From Thiotrichales bacterium (GTDB lineage Bacteria > Pseudomonadota > Gammaproteobacteria > Beggiatoales > Beggiatoaceae): 64,000 nt of DNA. The DNA lies in the NCBI GenBank assembly GCA_016745035.1, contig JADGDE010000001.1, positions 720,507-784,506 on the forward strand, read 5' to 3'. Shown one piece after another: positions 16,543 through 25,235 of the stretch. The notes under the pieces are model-generated. The model saw only the letters and a program-made list of their open reading frames with translations. It was not told where the DNA came from and made no database searches. Each line of letters opens with the position of its first letter. Position 1 is the stretch's first letter. The position numbers and the translations under genes are program-made.

Positions 16543-17142
16543 GTCAAAATGATAGAGTAAAGCAGCTGAATAAAAATCGTAACCTTGATCAGATAAATCG
16601 CTGAAGTGTTCCCACTCAGCTCTGAGAGCAAAACGTGAGAATAAATGCCAATTCAAACCCACGCCCATAACCATATCTGTGCCATTGTCATCAGCAACTA
16701 CACTGGATAATTGCCCCAGTCCTGAGACCAATGTGTTGGCATCGCGATCCCAACGGTATAAGCCTAAACGCCCGGTTAAACTAAAATCCTCTGTTAAAGG
16801 TAACAGAGCGATACCAGAGAGTGATAAGCCACTGACACTATTACGGACATTTAAGTCCACAGCTTTGCTGTTAGCCTCTGTTTGCCCCAAATCGGTATAG
16901 GCAAATTCAGCCGCAAGATAACGCCCTAAGCGATAACCCGCCATCAATTTCCAGCCACTGTCTTTTTCGTCTAATTGCACTTCGGTGCGGGTTTCGTCAA
17001 ATAAACGTCGGGGGTCAATATTCAGATCGGTATTGACCCAACCCATTGCGCCGCCTAGATAAAAGCCATGCATGTCTTCTGCGGCATAACTTAAGCTGCT
17101 GACCAACATACCGACAGTCAATAAGGCTAATAGTCTTTTCAT
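16540..17142 (-). CDS. Small outer-membrane beta-barrel protein
   Basis: The 200-residue protein has a signal peptide (LLALLTVGMLVSSLSYA, cleavage before AEDM) and alternating strands typical of an 8-stranded OmpA/OmpW-like barrel: GFYLGGAMGWV, GWKLMAGYRLGRYLAAEFAY, FSLTGRLGLYRWD, MVMGVGLNWHLF, FALRAEWEHF. It ends in an aromatic-rich strand, YSAALLYHFD, but the terminal residue is Asp, not the usual Phe. The stop codon is inside repeat copy D, so an original C-terminal residue may have been lost. A GAGGGATA ribosome site precedes the ATG. The role is probably structural or porin-like. Confidence 0.85.
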   Translation of the reverse strand: MKRLLALLTVGMLVSSLSYAAEDMHGFYLGGAMGWVNTDLNIDPRRLFDETRTEVQLDEKDSGWKLMAGYRLGRYLAAEFAYTDLGQTEANSKAVDLNVRNSVSGLSLSGIALLPLTEDFSLTGRLGLYRWDRDANTLVSGLGQLSSVVADDNGTDMVMGVGLNWHLFSRFALRAEWEHFSDLSDQGYDFYSAALLYHFD

Positions 17143-17351
17143 AAGAAATATCCCTCGATGAATTAGGACTCAAAGCCCTTCGGTGTTTAATGCTGGGTTC
17201 AACAGTTATTTAAAAATAACAACTATTTGTCTACAGTATGATAGAAACCCGGATTAAAACCAAATTTTTTTTTGCTTTCAATGAGTATTATTTGTTCGAG
17301 GACAAACGACGAATAATATAAGAAGAGTCAAAAGCACAGAACCGTTGTGCG
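17143..17351. other. AT-rich spacer with imperfect inverted repeat (prs 3' side and barrel gene promoter side)
   Basis: This stretch holds no gene. At 17286-17318 an imperfect inverted repeat (TATTATT...AATAATA with inner TTTGT...ACAAA) lies downstream of the minus-strand prs and could end its transcript. On the minus strand TTGGTT-17-CATACT upstream of the barrel gene could be a weak promoter. Both are suggestions only. Confidence 0.3.
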
Positions 17352-18344
17352 TTAGTCCATAAATAAAGCGCTAACTGATTCGGAGGTATTGATGCGCAGC
17401 ATGGTTTCTGCAAGCATTTCTGCAATACTAAGCTGTCGAATACGATCACTAGCGATTGCTGATGGACTTAAAGGAATGGTATTGGTCACCACTAACTCAT
17501 CTAATTCTGAATTTTCAATATTTTCCACAGCTTTACCCGATAAAACCGGATGGGTGCAATAGGCAAAAACTTGTTCAGCACCATGTTCTTTGAGTGCGGT
17601 TGCGGCATTACATAAAGTGCCAGCGGTATCGACTAAATCGTCGATTAATACACAACTACGCCCTTTGACATCACCAATGATGTGCATCACTTTGGCCACA
17701 TTGGGACTGGGGCGGCGTTTATCAATAATGGCCAAATCAACTTCAAGGCGTTTAGCTAAAGCACGCGCACGCACCACACCGCCAACATCTGGCGAGACGA
17801 CGATTAAATTATCTAATTTGCGATGCCAAATATCCCCAAGCAGCACGGGCACAGCATAAATATTGTCCACGGGAATATCAAAATAACCTTGGATTTGATC
17901 GGCGTGTAAATCCATAGTCAAAACCCGATCAACACCACCACTGGTGAGCATATTGGCAATGACTTTGGCTGTAATTGCGACACGGGCAGAACGGGGGCGA
18001 CGGTCTTGGCGAGAATAGCCAAAATAAGGTAATACGGCAGTAACTCGTTGAGCTGAAGCGCGGCGCAGGGCATCGACCATCACCAATAATTCCATCAAAT
18101 GATCATTGGTAGGGGCGGATGTGGGTTGGATGATAAAAACATCTTTACCTCGAACATTTTCGAGGATTTCGACCATGATCTCACCATCACTAAAACTACC
18201 GACTTGGGCATGACCAATTTTTAGATTGAGATATTCAACCACGGCATGGGCTAATTTAGGATTGGCAGTACCAGTGAAAACCAGCATTTTATCAGTAACG
18301 TGGCGACTATTTGCTGAGGAAAGCTTACCGTGTTCCTTATTCAT
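17352..18344 (-). CDS. prs: Ribose-phosphate pyrophosphokinase
   Basis: The enzyme makes PRPP from ribose 5-phosphate and ATP for nucleotide, histidine and tryptophan synthesis. Motifs present are [34 protein letters not shown] and the PRPP loop [17 protein letters not shown]. The first ATG gives 330 residues; a TTG 9 bases earlier is possible. Either gives an N-terminal extension of about 20 residues over the usual form, so the start may be further in (before LVFTGTANP). The tRNA-Gln gene ends 37 bases upstream, and the ispE-tRNA-prs order is conserved in gammaproteobacteria. Confidence 0.95.
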   Translation of the reverse strand: MNKEHGKLSSANSRHVTDKMLVFTGTANPKLAHAVVEYLNLKIGHAQVGSFSDGEIMVEILENVRGKDVFIIQPTSAPTNDHLMELLVMVDALRRASAQRVTAVLPYFGYSRQDRRPRSARVAITAKVIANMLTSGGVDRVLTMDLHADQIQGYFDIPVDNIYAVPVLLGDIWHRKLDNLIVVSPDVGGVVRARALAKRLEVDLAIIDKRRPSPNVAKVMHIIGDVKGRSCVLIDDLVDTAGTLCNAATALKEHGAEQVFAYCTHPVLSGKAVENIENSELDELVVTNTIPLSPSAIASDRIRQLSIAEMLAETMLRINTSESVSALFMD

Positions 18345-18380
18345 AGCGGACAAAATACTCGGTGAGACAGGGTAAAAGGA

Positions 18381-18455
18381 TGGCTGGGGTAGCAGGATTC
18401 GAACCTGCGCATGGCGAGATCAAAACCCGCTGCCTTACCGCTTGGCTATACCCCA
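18381..18455 (-). tRNA. tRNA-Gln (anticodon TTG)
   Basis: On the minus strand the 75-base gene begins TGGGGTATAGCCAAGCGG and ends TACCCCAGCCA with an encoded CCA. The acceptor stem TGGGGTA/TACCCCA, D arm GCC...GGC, anticodon stem GCGGG/CTCGC with loop TTTTGAT (anticodon TTG), and T arm GCAGG-TTCGAAT-CCTGC all form. The 5' end overlaps the 3' coding end of ispE. Confidence 0.97.
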
Positions 18456-19319
18456 ATAATCGAATTTATTAACAGGTGATTGATTCATTGCTGAAACCAC
18501 CCAAGACTGCCATTTGTTTGACATGTCTTTTTGTGCGGCTAATGCTGAAGTTTTCGACTCAAATTTAGCAAAAACACAAGCACCTGTACCAGTCAGTTTT
18601 GCGCTTGCATATTGGTTCAAATAAACAAGTGCTGCTTTCACAGGTGGATAGTGTTTACACACTGTTTCTTTACAATCGTTAGTTGCAACGTCTGCAAGAA
18701 AGGCGCTCATTGTGATGATTTTTGTCCCGCGTGTCAATCCCTGATCTTGAAAAATTTTCGCTGTACTGACTTCACAATCAGGTTTTATGACCAAAAAATA
18801 GGGTTCTGGCAAGTCAATAGGGGTCAATTTATCCCCAATACCCTCTGCCCAAGCCGATTTTCCCCCAATAAAAACAGGCACATCCGCACCCAACTGGATT
18901 CCCAGCGACTTTAATTCATGTATAGAAACATTTAATGACCAAAATTGGTTTAAGGCGAGCAAAACAGTGGCGGCATCCGAGCTACCACCGCCTAATCCCC
19001 CACCTGCGGGGATTTTTTTGTGGACAATGATGTCCACACCTTGTTGTGTCTGTGTGTATTTTTGCAATAAAACTGCAGCCCGATAGCCCAAATCTTGTTC
19101 GGCTTTCCAATTGGCTTTATCACATTGCCACGTAATTTTGCTATCAGAACGAGGGAAAAAATCCAGCGTGTCATAAAGCGAGATAAATTGAAACACAGTT
19201 TGCAATAGATGATAACCATCGGCGCGGCGACCATTGATATGCAAAAATAAATTCAGTTTGGCAGGGGCGGGAACGCCATACCAAGGAGCTTGTATCGCAC
19301 TAGGCACAATCGGCTTCAT
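18435..19319 (-). CDS. ispE: 4-diphosphocytidyl-2-C-methyl-D-erythritol kinase
   Basis: This GHMP kinase phosphorylates CDP-methylerythritol in the MEP isoprenoid pathway. The ATP loop PAGGGLGGGSSDAATVLLALN and the opening PAPAKLNLFLHINGRRADGYH identify it. The start is unclear: ATG at 19319 has no well-spaced ribosome site, TTG at 19340 overlaps cca by 14 bases, and a GTG at 19307 is also possible. The last seven codons (YWGIAKR) and the TAA stop lie inside the tRNA-Gln gene, so one transcript must serve as both message end and tRNA precursor. MEP-pathway isoprenoids would feed the squalene synthase at 28-29 kb. Confidence 0.93.
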   Translation of the reverse strand: MKPIVPSAIQAPWYGVPAPAKLNLFLHINGRRADGYHLLQTVFQFISLYDTLDFFPRSDSKITWQCDKANWKAEQDLGYRAAVLLQKYTQTQQGVDIIVHKKIPAGGGLGGGSSDAATVLLALNQFWSLNVSIHELKSLGIQLGADVPVFIGGKSAWAEGIGDKLTPIDLPEPYFLVIKPDCEVSTAKIFQDQGLTRGTKIITMSAFLADVATNDCKETVCKHYPPVKAALVYLNQYASAKLTGTGACVFAKFESKTSALAAQKDMSNKWQSWVVSAMNQSPVNKFDYWGIAKR

Positions 19320-19326
19320 CCCTTTG

Positions 19327-20448
19327 TTAAATGCTGTCAAGTTGCGCTAAAGACTCGAGTTGAGCTTGCCTTAAGGCATCCGCTATGGCTTTGCCTTTTA
19401 AGCCTTGCTTGACAAAATCTTGCGCTTGAATTTGTTGAATCGCTTGGCAAGCACGGCGCAAATGTTCGGCTTGTGCGCTGGTGTCAGGGAAACTTGCCTC
19501 GGCAACAGTTAAAAAATCAAAAAAGCGCTCACTGCGGCGCAAAACATCGCTTTGGCGTAATAAGTCTAGCAGCGCCTCTGGCGTGGCGCTCAAGGCATTT
19601 TGATAGGCGCGCTGGTGTTGTATTAGCAATTTTGCCAAAGCCATGTAGTTTTTCGGAAAACGCAGGCGTTTATTCAAAGCCTGTAAGTCTTCCACACTCA
19701 AATCAACCACCAAGGCACAAAAACGGTACAAAGGTTTATCGAGTTGTTTGGCTGTGCGCTCAAGCGCGCCCCACTCTGGCTTTTGCTTGCCATGACCGCT
19801 GTTGCCATCAGCATAGTGCAGCAATGGTGGTAACACCACGGCTAAAGCGCCGCAGGCATGTAAGACATCAAAAAAGCGCGCTGGATTGCGTCCGTGTAAA
19901 GTTTTATGCAATTCCTGCCAAACCCGCTCGGGGACAAGGGCATCGACCTCGCCATTGTTGACCATTTTTTTCATCAAAGCATGGGTGCTGTGGGCGACGT
20001 GAAAGCCAAAATGGGCAAAGCGGGCGGCAAAGCGGGCAAGGCGTAAAATCCGCACCGGATCTTCAGCAAAGGCGGGGGAGACGTGGCGCAATAAGCCTTG
20101 GGCTATGTCATCTTGTCCGCCATAAGGGTCGATAATCTCGCCCGTATCCGTTTCGGCAATGGCATTGATGGTTAAATCACGCCGAGCTAGATCTTGCTCT
20201 AAACTCACCGCCTCAGCTCTAAAACTAAAGCCATGATAGCCTGCGCCAATTTTGCGTTCGGTACGGGCGAGGGCATATTCTTCGTGGCTTTCTGGGTGTA
20301 AAAATACCGGAAAGTCTTTGCCGACTTGTTGATAACCCAAATCGAGCATTTCTTGGACCGAACTACCAACGACGACCCAATCGCGTTCATGCACAGGTTC
20401 ACCGAGTAACTGATCGCGAACCGCGCCACCGACGAGATAAACGTCCAT
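19327..20448 (-). CDS. cca: CCA-adding tRNA nucleotidyltransferase
   Basis: The 373-residue enzyme adds or repairs the CCA end of tRNA. It opens VYLVGGAVRDQLLGEPVHERDWVVVG with the class II nucleotidyltransferase GGAVRD motif and the catalytic acidic residues following. Further motifs are RTERKIGAGYHGF, RRDLTINAIA (arginine/aspartate motif), PVRILRLARFAARF and the NTP-recognition region near residue 150. It is shorter than E. coli Cca (412 residues) and lacks the C-terminal HD phosphohydrolase part. Its start overlaps the stop of the upstream gene (TAATG). Confidence 0.93.
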   Translation of the reverse strand: MDVYLVGGAVRDQLLGEPVHERDWVVVGSSVQEMLDLGYQQVGKDFPVFLHPESHEEYALARTERKIGAGYHGFSFRAEAVSLEQDLARRDLTINAIAETDTGEIIDPYGGQDDIAQGLLRHVSPAFAEDPVRILRLARFAARFAHFGFHVAHSTHALMKKMVNNGEVDALVPERVWQELHKTLHGRNPARFFDVLHACGALAVVLPPLLHYADGNSGHGKQKPEWGALERTAKQLDKPLYRFCALVVDLSVEDLQALNKRLRFPKNYMALAKLLIQHQRAYQNALSATPEALLDLLRQSDVLRRSERFFDFLTVAEASFPDTSAQAEHLRRACQAIQQIQAQDFVKQGLKGKAIADALRQAQLESLAQLDSI

Positions 20449-21575
20449 TAGACCACATGCCCATCAACGTGTGCTTGGCTGGCAATCGCGCCAGCATATA
20501 GACACCAGCCCCATTCATACGGCCAAGTGACGCGATTGACTTTGAGTTTCACATTCAAGTTTTGGTTTAAGGTCGATAAACCCGAGACTGAGGCCGCTTT
20601 GCGGCGCAAGTCCCCCAAACGGCTTTGGTCATATTCTATATCGCGCCAAAAGGTTGCTGCTGATTCATCCCAAATATCGACGTTGAGTTCATTGTTTTTG
20701 AGCCAGTCACGCCCGTGTTGCAGCGCTGATTCATAATTAAGACCGCTGGCACGCATTAAAGCCATCAGACTCATCGGAGCCATGCCGTGCTGATGAACTG
20801 CATAGACCGGATAGGGCTGCGCTACCTTGCCTGTGGCAGCATCATAATGCCACCACCATTGTCCCAAATCACCTTGGAGAACAATGATTTTATCGGCGCA
20901 TTGTTGGGCAATATTCACCCCTTCGAGATTTAAGCCGACTAATTTAGCGAAAGATAAGGCTTGAATGGCATAGATTTGGTCGGCAAATGTCCCCACGCGG
21001 CGGCGCATGCGGAATTTGAGTGGCGCATCGTCGGCAGTGTGATAAAACAAATGGCTGTCTTTATCAAAGCGGTTTAATAAGATCGCCAACAAATCAGCGG
21101 CTAATGATTTCAACTCAGTGTCTTGCTGGTGTTGGAATAAATGCGCTAAACCGCTCAGCAACCAAGCAACTTCCGAGGTTTTGATTTCACGACACAAACG
21201 CACAACGGCGGCGCTATCGAGTTGTAACTCGACTAAAGTCTGGTTAAGGTTTTGGCGCTGATAAACGGCATTAAGCCAAAATAATAAGCCTAAATTTTGT
21301 AAATAGCTTTTATCGACAAATAAGGCGTGTAAGGCGCTAAAAATTTGTTCTTCATCTAGCCCTAAACTCTCAAGGCTGATGTCCGCCCGATGTAAAGCTA
21401 GCAATACCATCACCGTGCTGCTGGCATCTTCGGTGTCAGTGGTGGCTTGCCATTGTTCGTCCTCAGCCAAGAGCAAATCAAATAAGTGTCGCTGAGGATT
21501 AAAGGATTGACGGATTCGATCTAAACAGAGATTTTTTACCTCGGGATAAAACACATCGGCTTGGCTATTCATCAT
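20448..21575 (-). CDS. Alpha/alpha-toroid-like protein of unknown function
   Basis: The 375-residue product (a GTG 6 bases upstream is a possible alternative start) is helical throughout, with motifs recalling prenyltransferase/terpene cyclase-type alpha/alpha toroids: DTEDASSTVMVLLALH near residue 50, repeated helix pairs, and QGDLGQWWWHYDAATG around 240, similar to a QW motif. The acidic DxDD of squalene-hopene cyclases is not visible. It has no signal peptide. It sits between cca and a family 2 glycosyltransferase with only 10 bases between them, so a sugar or polymer-related role is possible. Not recognised as a named family. Confidence 0.7.
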   Translation of the reverse strand: MMNSQADVFYPEVKNLCLDRIRQSFNPQRHLFDLLLAEDEQWQATTDTEDASSTVMVLLALHRADISLESLGLDEEQIFSALHALFVDKSYLQNLGLLFWLNAVYQRQNLNQTLVELQLDSAAVVRLCREIKTSEVAWLLSGLAHLFQHQQDTELKSLAADLLAILLNRFDKDSHLFYHTADDAPLKFRMRRRVGTFADQIYAIQALSFAKLVGLNLEGVNIAQQCADKIIVLQGDLGQWWWHYDAATGKVAQPYPVYAVHQHGMAPMSLMALMRASGLNYESALQHGRDWLKNNELNVDIWDESAATFWRDIEYDQSRLGDLRRKAASVSGLSTLNQNLNVKLKVNRVTWPYEWGWCLYAGAIASQAHVDGHVV

Positions 21576-21585
21576 ATTCACCGCT

Positions 21586-22467
21586 TTAGCTGGGAGAACC
21601 TTTGAAAAAGTTTTTCAAACGTTGTTTTTGCTCTTGTTGCAAATAGGCGCAAACAGGGGCTGGTATGGCAATATTGACCTTGCTCAACCATGCAGAACAA
21701 TAGCCAGCAAACAGCCAGATACTGCTGAGCAGCCACGGAAACTCCCGTAAACGAAAGGCACAGCGGGCGAGTTCAAACAAGGGGTGATTGCCATTGATAT
21801 AATCCATCCGCCCTTCCCAATAACGACTCGAGAGGGCATTGCCTTTTTGGCTGTAGGTGGGGCGCAGGTGTTCGACCGGGACATCGACAAAGGTTTGCAC
21901 CCGAAAACCGTGCATACGCGCCATCACCTCCGCCATCGCATCTTCGCCATTTTTCAGCGGTAAATAGCCGCCAATGGTTTCAAAACAACGGCGACGAAAT
22001 AATTGCACCGGCCCGCTAACGCTCCAATCAGGGCTGAGCACTTGCGCGCCCCATGCGCCTTTGGCATCGTATTCATACAGCAAGCCGCCAGCAATGCCGA
22101 GTTGTTCATCAGCAAGAAACTGTTGTTGCATGGTTTGGTAATAATCGGGCTGGAAACGAATATCCGCATCTAAAATTCCCAAATAGTCATAGTCCAATTG
22201 GCGGGAGGCAAGTTGCTGGAGGGCAAACTCAATGGCTTTGACCTTGGCAGAATAATCATGCCCTTTGGCATTACGTTCTTTGCGTATCAGCTCGATAAAG
22301 TCATGCTGCGCGGCATAGCTTTGCACCAGTTCGTCGGTACCATCATCCGAGCCATCGCTGATAATCAACCATAACTGCGGACGCTGAGTTTGCGTGATCA
22401 CCGATTTTAAGGTGTTTTCTATATAATCCACCTCGTTATAAGCTGCGGTAATCAAAACGTAGTTCAT
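21586..22467 (-). CDS. Family 2 glycosyltransferase
   Basis: The 293-residue GT-A fold enzyme starts MNYVLITAAYNEVDYIENTLKS and shows LIISDGSDDGTDELVQ, GILDADIRFQPDYY (DxD-like metal motif) and a GEDAMAEVMARMHG acceptor-side motif. The C-terminal part has a hydrophobic helix (FPWLLSSIWLFAGYCSAWL). It would move a sugar from a nucleotide sugar to an unknown acceptor, probably envelope or exopolysaccharide. It lies 10 bases before the toroid-like gene and 4 bases after the DUF484 gene, so the dapF-DUF484-GT2-toroid-cca-ispE run is likely one transcript. Confidence 0.88.
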   Translation of the reverse strand: MNYVLITAAYNEVDYIENTLKSVITQTQRPQLWLIISDGSDDGTDELVQSYAAQHDFIELIRKERNAKGHDYSAKVKAIEFALQQLASRQLDYDYLGILDADIRFQPDYYQTMQQQFLADEQLGIAGGLLYEYDAKGAWGAQVLSPDWSVSGPVQLFRRRCFETIGGYLPLKNGEDAMAEVMARMHGFRVQTFVDVPVEHLRPTYSQKGNALSSRYWEGRMDYINGNHPLFELARCAFRLREFPWLLSSIWLFAGYCSAWLSKVNIAIPAPVCAYLQQEQKQRLKNFFKGSPS

Positions 22468-22471
22468 GATT

Positions 22472-23155
22472 TTAACTATGTTGGTGCCAACGCTGTAATA
22501 ATTGGCTGATCATATCGCCCATATAGGTCAATAAATCGGTGCTCATTTTGCTGTCAAAACGGTAATCATCGACGCTGCCGAGAGCGAGCAAGCCATAAGG
22601 ACTAGGACGACCTAAAGGAATCAATACCGCCGAGCCAATATCGTGTTCGGGCATCAAATATTGGTGTTGGTTGGCAGATAAACGCCCACAGACCGGATGG
22701 GATTTTTTTAACACCATTTCAAATAAACTAAACACTTGCGCGTCGTATTCGACATATTCAGGGCGCTGAATCCGGCTGGCCTCGGGGAGGTCAAACAAGC
22801 GCAATACCACCGCGTCGGTATCAAACTCTTCTTCGAGCTTGTCATAAAGGGTATCAAAAAACGCGGGAAGGCTTTCAGCAGAGAGCAAGGCGAGCAAAAA
22901 GGTTTGAATTTGCACATTGAGGTTTTCATTGCGCTGGGCGGCTTCAATCAATACCTTGAGTTTTTGTTGTGCATGTACTTTTTCTTGGCGTAGTTTTGCC
23001 ACTTGGCGCTCAACCAAGGAAATACTTTCGCCCTCAGTGTGCGGAATCTCTAAATGCGGCAATAAATCTTCGCGCCCACGAAAAAATTGTGGATTTTGTT
23101 GTAAATAAGCCGCCACTTGCTCAGCATTTACCGAACCTAATGCCTTAGGACTCAT
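22472..23155 (-). CDS. DUF484 family GAF-like protein
   Basis: The 227-residue protein has the family opening AEQVAAYLQQNPQFFRGREDLLPHLEIPH and the SLVERQVAKLRQEK helix, then a GAF-like fold ending in LGSVDDYRFDSKMSTDLLTYMGDMI. DUF484 genes are almost always next to dapF in gammaproteobacteria, and sometimes xerC. Here the overlap with dapF is 4 bases (ATGA). Function is unknown; a ligand-sensing or recombination-linked role is only suggested by genomic position. Confidence 0.9.
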   Translation of the reverse strand: MSPKALGSVNAEQVAAYLQQNPQFFRGREDLLPHLEIPHTEGESISLVERQVAKLRQEKVHAQQKLKVLIEAAQRNENLNVQIQTFLLALLSAESLPAFFDTLYDKLEEEFDTDAVVLRLFDLPEASRIQRPEYVEYDAQVFSLFEMVLKKSHPVCGRLSANQHQYLMPEHDIGSAVLIPLGRPSPYGLLALGSVDDYRFDSKMSTDLLTYMGDMISQLLQRWHQHS

Positions 23156-23994
23156 AAAGTCAGCACTCCTTCAAAAACAGAAACGGCAGGGCCTGTCATG
23201 GTCACAGCCTGTCCTATACCTTGCCAATGAATATCCAAGTCGCCACCCGCCAAACTCACCGTTACGCCCGCTTGGGTATCGACTAAGCCAAGGCGCATGG
23301 CACAAACAGCCGCAGCACAAGCCCCAGTGCCGCAGGCTTGGGTTTCAGCACTGCCGCGCTCATAGACTCGTAGGCGAATATGTTGTGTATCTAAGACCTG
23401 CATAAAACCAATATTGCAGCGCTCAGGAAAACGTGGATGTGATTCCAGCACCCTGCCCCAATGGCTCACAGGCGCTGTTTCAATATCTACTACTTGTATC
23501 ACCGCATGGGGATTGCCCATCGAAGCGATGCTTATATGGACTTCTTCGCCATCTATATCTAAAGCATAAGTTAATTGCTCGCTATCAGCAATAAAAGGCA
23601 GGCTTTGGGGCTGAAACTGTGGCTCGCCCATATCAACGCTGACCATGCCATCCGCTTCTAGGCGTGGGTAAATAATCCCTGAGAGGGTTTCGACTACCAA
23701 GGTGGTTTTCTGGCTCAAGCCTTTATCAGCAACAAAACGGGCAAAACAGCGCGCGCCATTGCCGCATTGTTGTACCTCGGAGCCATCGGCGTTAAAAATA
23801 CGATAAGTAAAATCTGCTTCGGGGCGTTTAGCCGCTTCAACCAGCAAAATTTGGTCGCAACCGATGCCCGTATGCCTGTTGGCCATGGCTTGTAATTGGG
23901 CGGGGCTAAATGCTGGCAAGCGCTGATTGATGCCATCAAAGACAATAAAATCATTGCCCAGCCCATGCATTTTGGTAAAAGAAAGCTCTGTCAT
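23152..23994 (-). CDS. dapF: Diaminopimelate epimerase
   Basis: The 280-residue enzyme converts LL- to meso-diaminopimelate for lysine and peptidoglycan. Both catalytic cysteines are visible: C77 in QQCGNGARCFARF, and the second near residue 220 in QACGTGACAAAV. The opening FTKMHGLGNDFIVFD is typical. It is the probable first gene of a minus-strand operon, with a copy of the dispersed repeat lying upstream between it and ppiC. Confidence 0.96.
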   Translation of the reverse strand: MTELSFTKMHGLGNDFIVFDGINQRLPAFSPAQLQAMANRHTGIGCDQILLVEAAKRPEADFTYRIFNADGSEVQQCGNGARCFARFVADKGLSQKTTLVVETLSGIIYPRLEADGMVSVDMGEPQFQPQSLPFIADSEQLTYALDIDGEEVHISIASMGNPHAVIQVVDIETAPVSHWGRVLESHPRFPERCNIGFMQVLDTQHIRLRVYERGSAETQACGTGACAAAVCAMRLGLVDTQAGVTVSLAGGDLDIHWQGIGQAVTMTGPAVSVFEGVLTL

Positions 23995-24130
23995 GAAATG
24001 AAATTAGGAAGCATTGAGTAAGCGAGGCATCATAACGACTTTAGTTTTATTTGCCAATCTTTTCGCAAAACTCGGTCTATTAATCAGCAGGGATAAAATA
24101 TTTTATCCCTACTTGGTTTTAATTATTAAC

Positions 24131-24260
24131 TGATGTTACGCAAAGGCTTCTTTTTCTGCCTTAAGGGCAGAAAAAACCGCCATTGCTGCACGGCTAAACT
24201 TCACTAGGCAGGTGGAAAATCACACTATTGTGATAAAAACCAACTTAGTGCGTCACATCA
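24131..24260 (-). repeat. Dispersed hairpin element, copy E (reverse orientation)
   Basis: The copy begins TGATGTTACGCAAAGGCTTC and ends GTGCGTCACATCA. Its internal hairpin is TTTTTCTGCC-TTAAG-GGCAGAAAAA (10 bp). It is flanked by AAC and GTT, which extend the palindrome. It lies immediately downstream of ppiC. Confidence 0.85.
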
Positions 24261-24264
24261 GTTA

Positions 24265-24543
24265 TTAACCGCGCTCGGTAATTTCAACAATATGATAACC
24301 AAACTGGGTTTTCACAGGGCCGTGTGGCTCGCCCACGGCTTCATTAAACACCACTTGATCAAATTCGCGCACCATTTCACCGAGTCCAAACTCGCCCAAA
24401 TCACCGCCTTGGCGACCTGAAGGGCATTGTGAATGCTGCTGGGCTAACGCGGCAAAGTCCGCTCCATTTTTGATTTGCTCAATCAAATCCAAACAATCAG
24501 CTTCACTGCTGACTAAAATATGACGTGCTTTTGCTCTTGGCAT
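24265..24543 (-). CDS. ppiC: Parvulin peptidyl-prolyl isomerase
   Basis: The 92-residue single-domain parvulin is close in length to E. coli PpiC and contains [39 protein letters not shown] and FGYHIVEI. It isomerises X-Pro bonds in the cytoplasm. The ATG at 24543 is chosen because AAGGA lies 9 bases upstream; a TTG at 24561 and an ATG at 24549 are also in frame. The gene is monocistronic. Confidence 0.93.
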   Translation of the reverse strand: MPRAKARHILVSSEADCLDLIEQIKNGADFAALAQQHSQCPSGRQGGDLGEFGLGEMVREFDQVVFNEAVGEPHGPVKTQFGYHIVEITERG

Positions 24544-24760
24544 AATCATTTTCCTTATCAAAAAGGGGCGCTATTATAACGGATATAATGCTGTGTGTAA
24601 TTTTCAATCATGAGGCTGCATAAGGTTGTACCGCTATACGCTAATCGAAGCCAGAAAGTATCGAGGGTGTGCTGAATATGAGGGATTCGTTGATAGTATA
24701 TGGCGCTATACTTATACATTTTATGAGTTACGAATTATCAAACCAGTTTACGAGACAAAT

Positions 24761-25099
24761 ATGATAATAAAAATATTGAAATACATATTAATTTTATTTT
24801 TATATTTATGTTTTGCACTCCTGTACAAATATTTTTTATGGAAACCGTTTAGTTGGTATCAAGTTTATGATATGAAAACACATGGTGAGTTTATGCAATG
24901 GTACAAAAAAAATAAACAGAATAATTGGGATTTATCTGATCTGACATATATGAAGGGACATTATATGCTTAGCTTAAAAACAGGGGAATATAGTTGCGTT
25001 GGTTTTTTACGTATCCATTTTAGTTCTAACATTGTTAATTCTAATGTTGTTCTAAAAGAAAATAGTAAAATTATTAAAGTAAAATCACACCATTGTTAA
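24761..25099 (+). CDS. Small membrane-anchored protein of unknown function (AT-rich)
   Basis: The 112-residue reading frame begins at an ATG with no strong ribosome site. An N-terminal hydrophobic helix (ILKYILILFLYLCFALLYKYF) is followed by a soluble domain with GEFMQWYKKNKQNNWDLSDL, a GHYMLSLKTGEY strand and two cysteines. The frame remains open upstream to 24626, but those codons look less protein-like. Base composition is more AT-rich than its neighbours, which suggests acquisition. No recognised family. Confidence 0.5.
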   Translation: MIIKILKYILILFLYLCFALLYKYFLWKPFSWYQVYDMKTHGEFMQWYKKNKQNNWDLSDLTYMKGHYMLSLKTGEYSCVGFLRIHFSSNIVNSNVVLKENSKIIKVKSHHC

Positions 25100-25235
25100 T
25101 CCGTAGTTATCGTCTTTCAAGTCAAGAAAAATTTAACCAAAAAACTGGATAATATCACTTAAGTTTAGGGGCTTCGACTGGTGGATGATGTACACTTATC
25201 CGCCCCCTACACACTATACAATGCAGCTTATGAGC

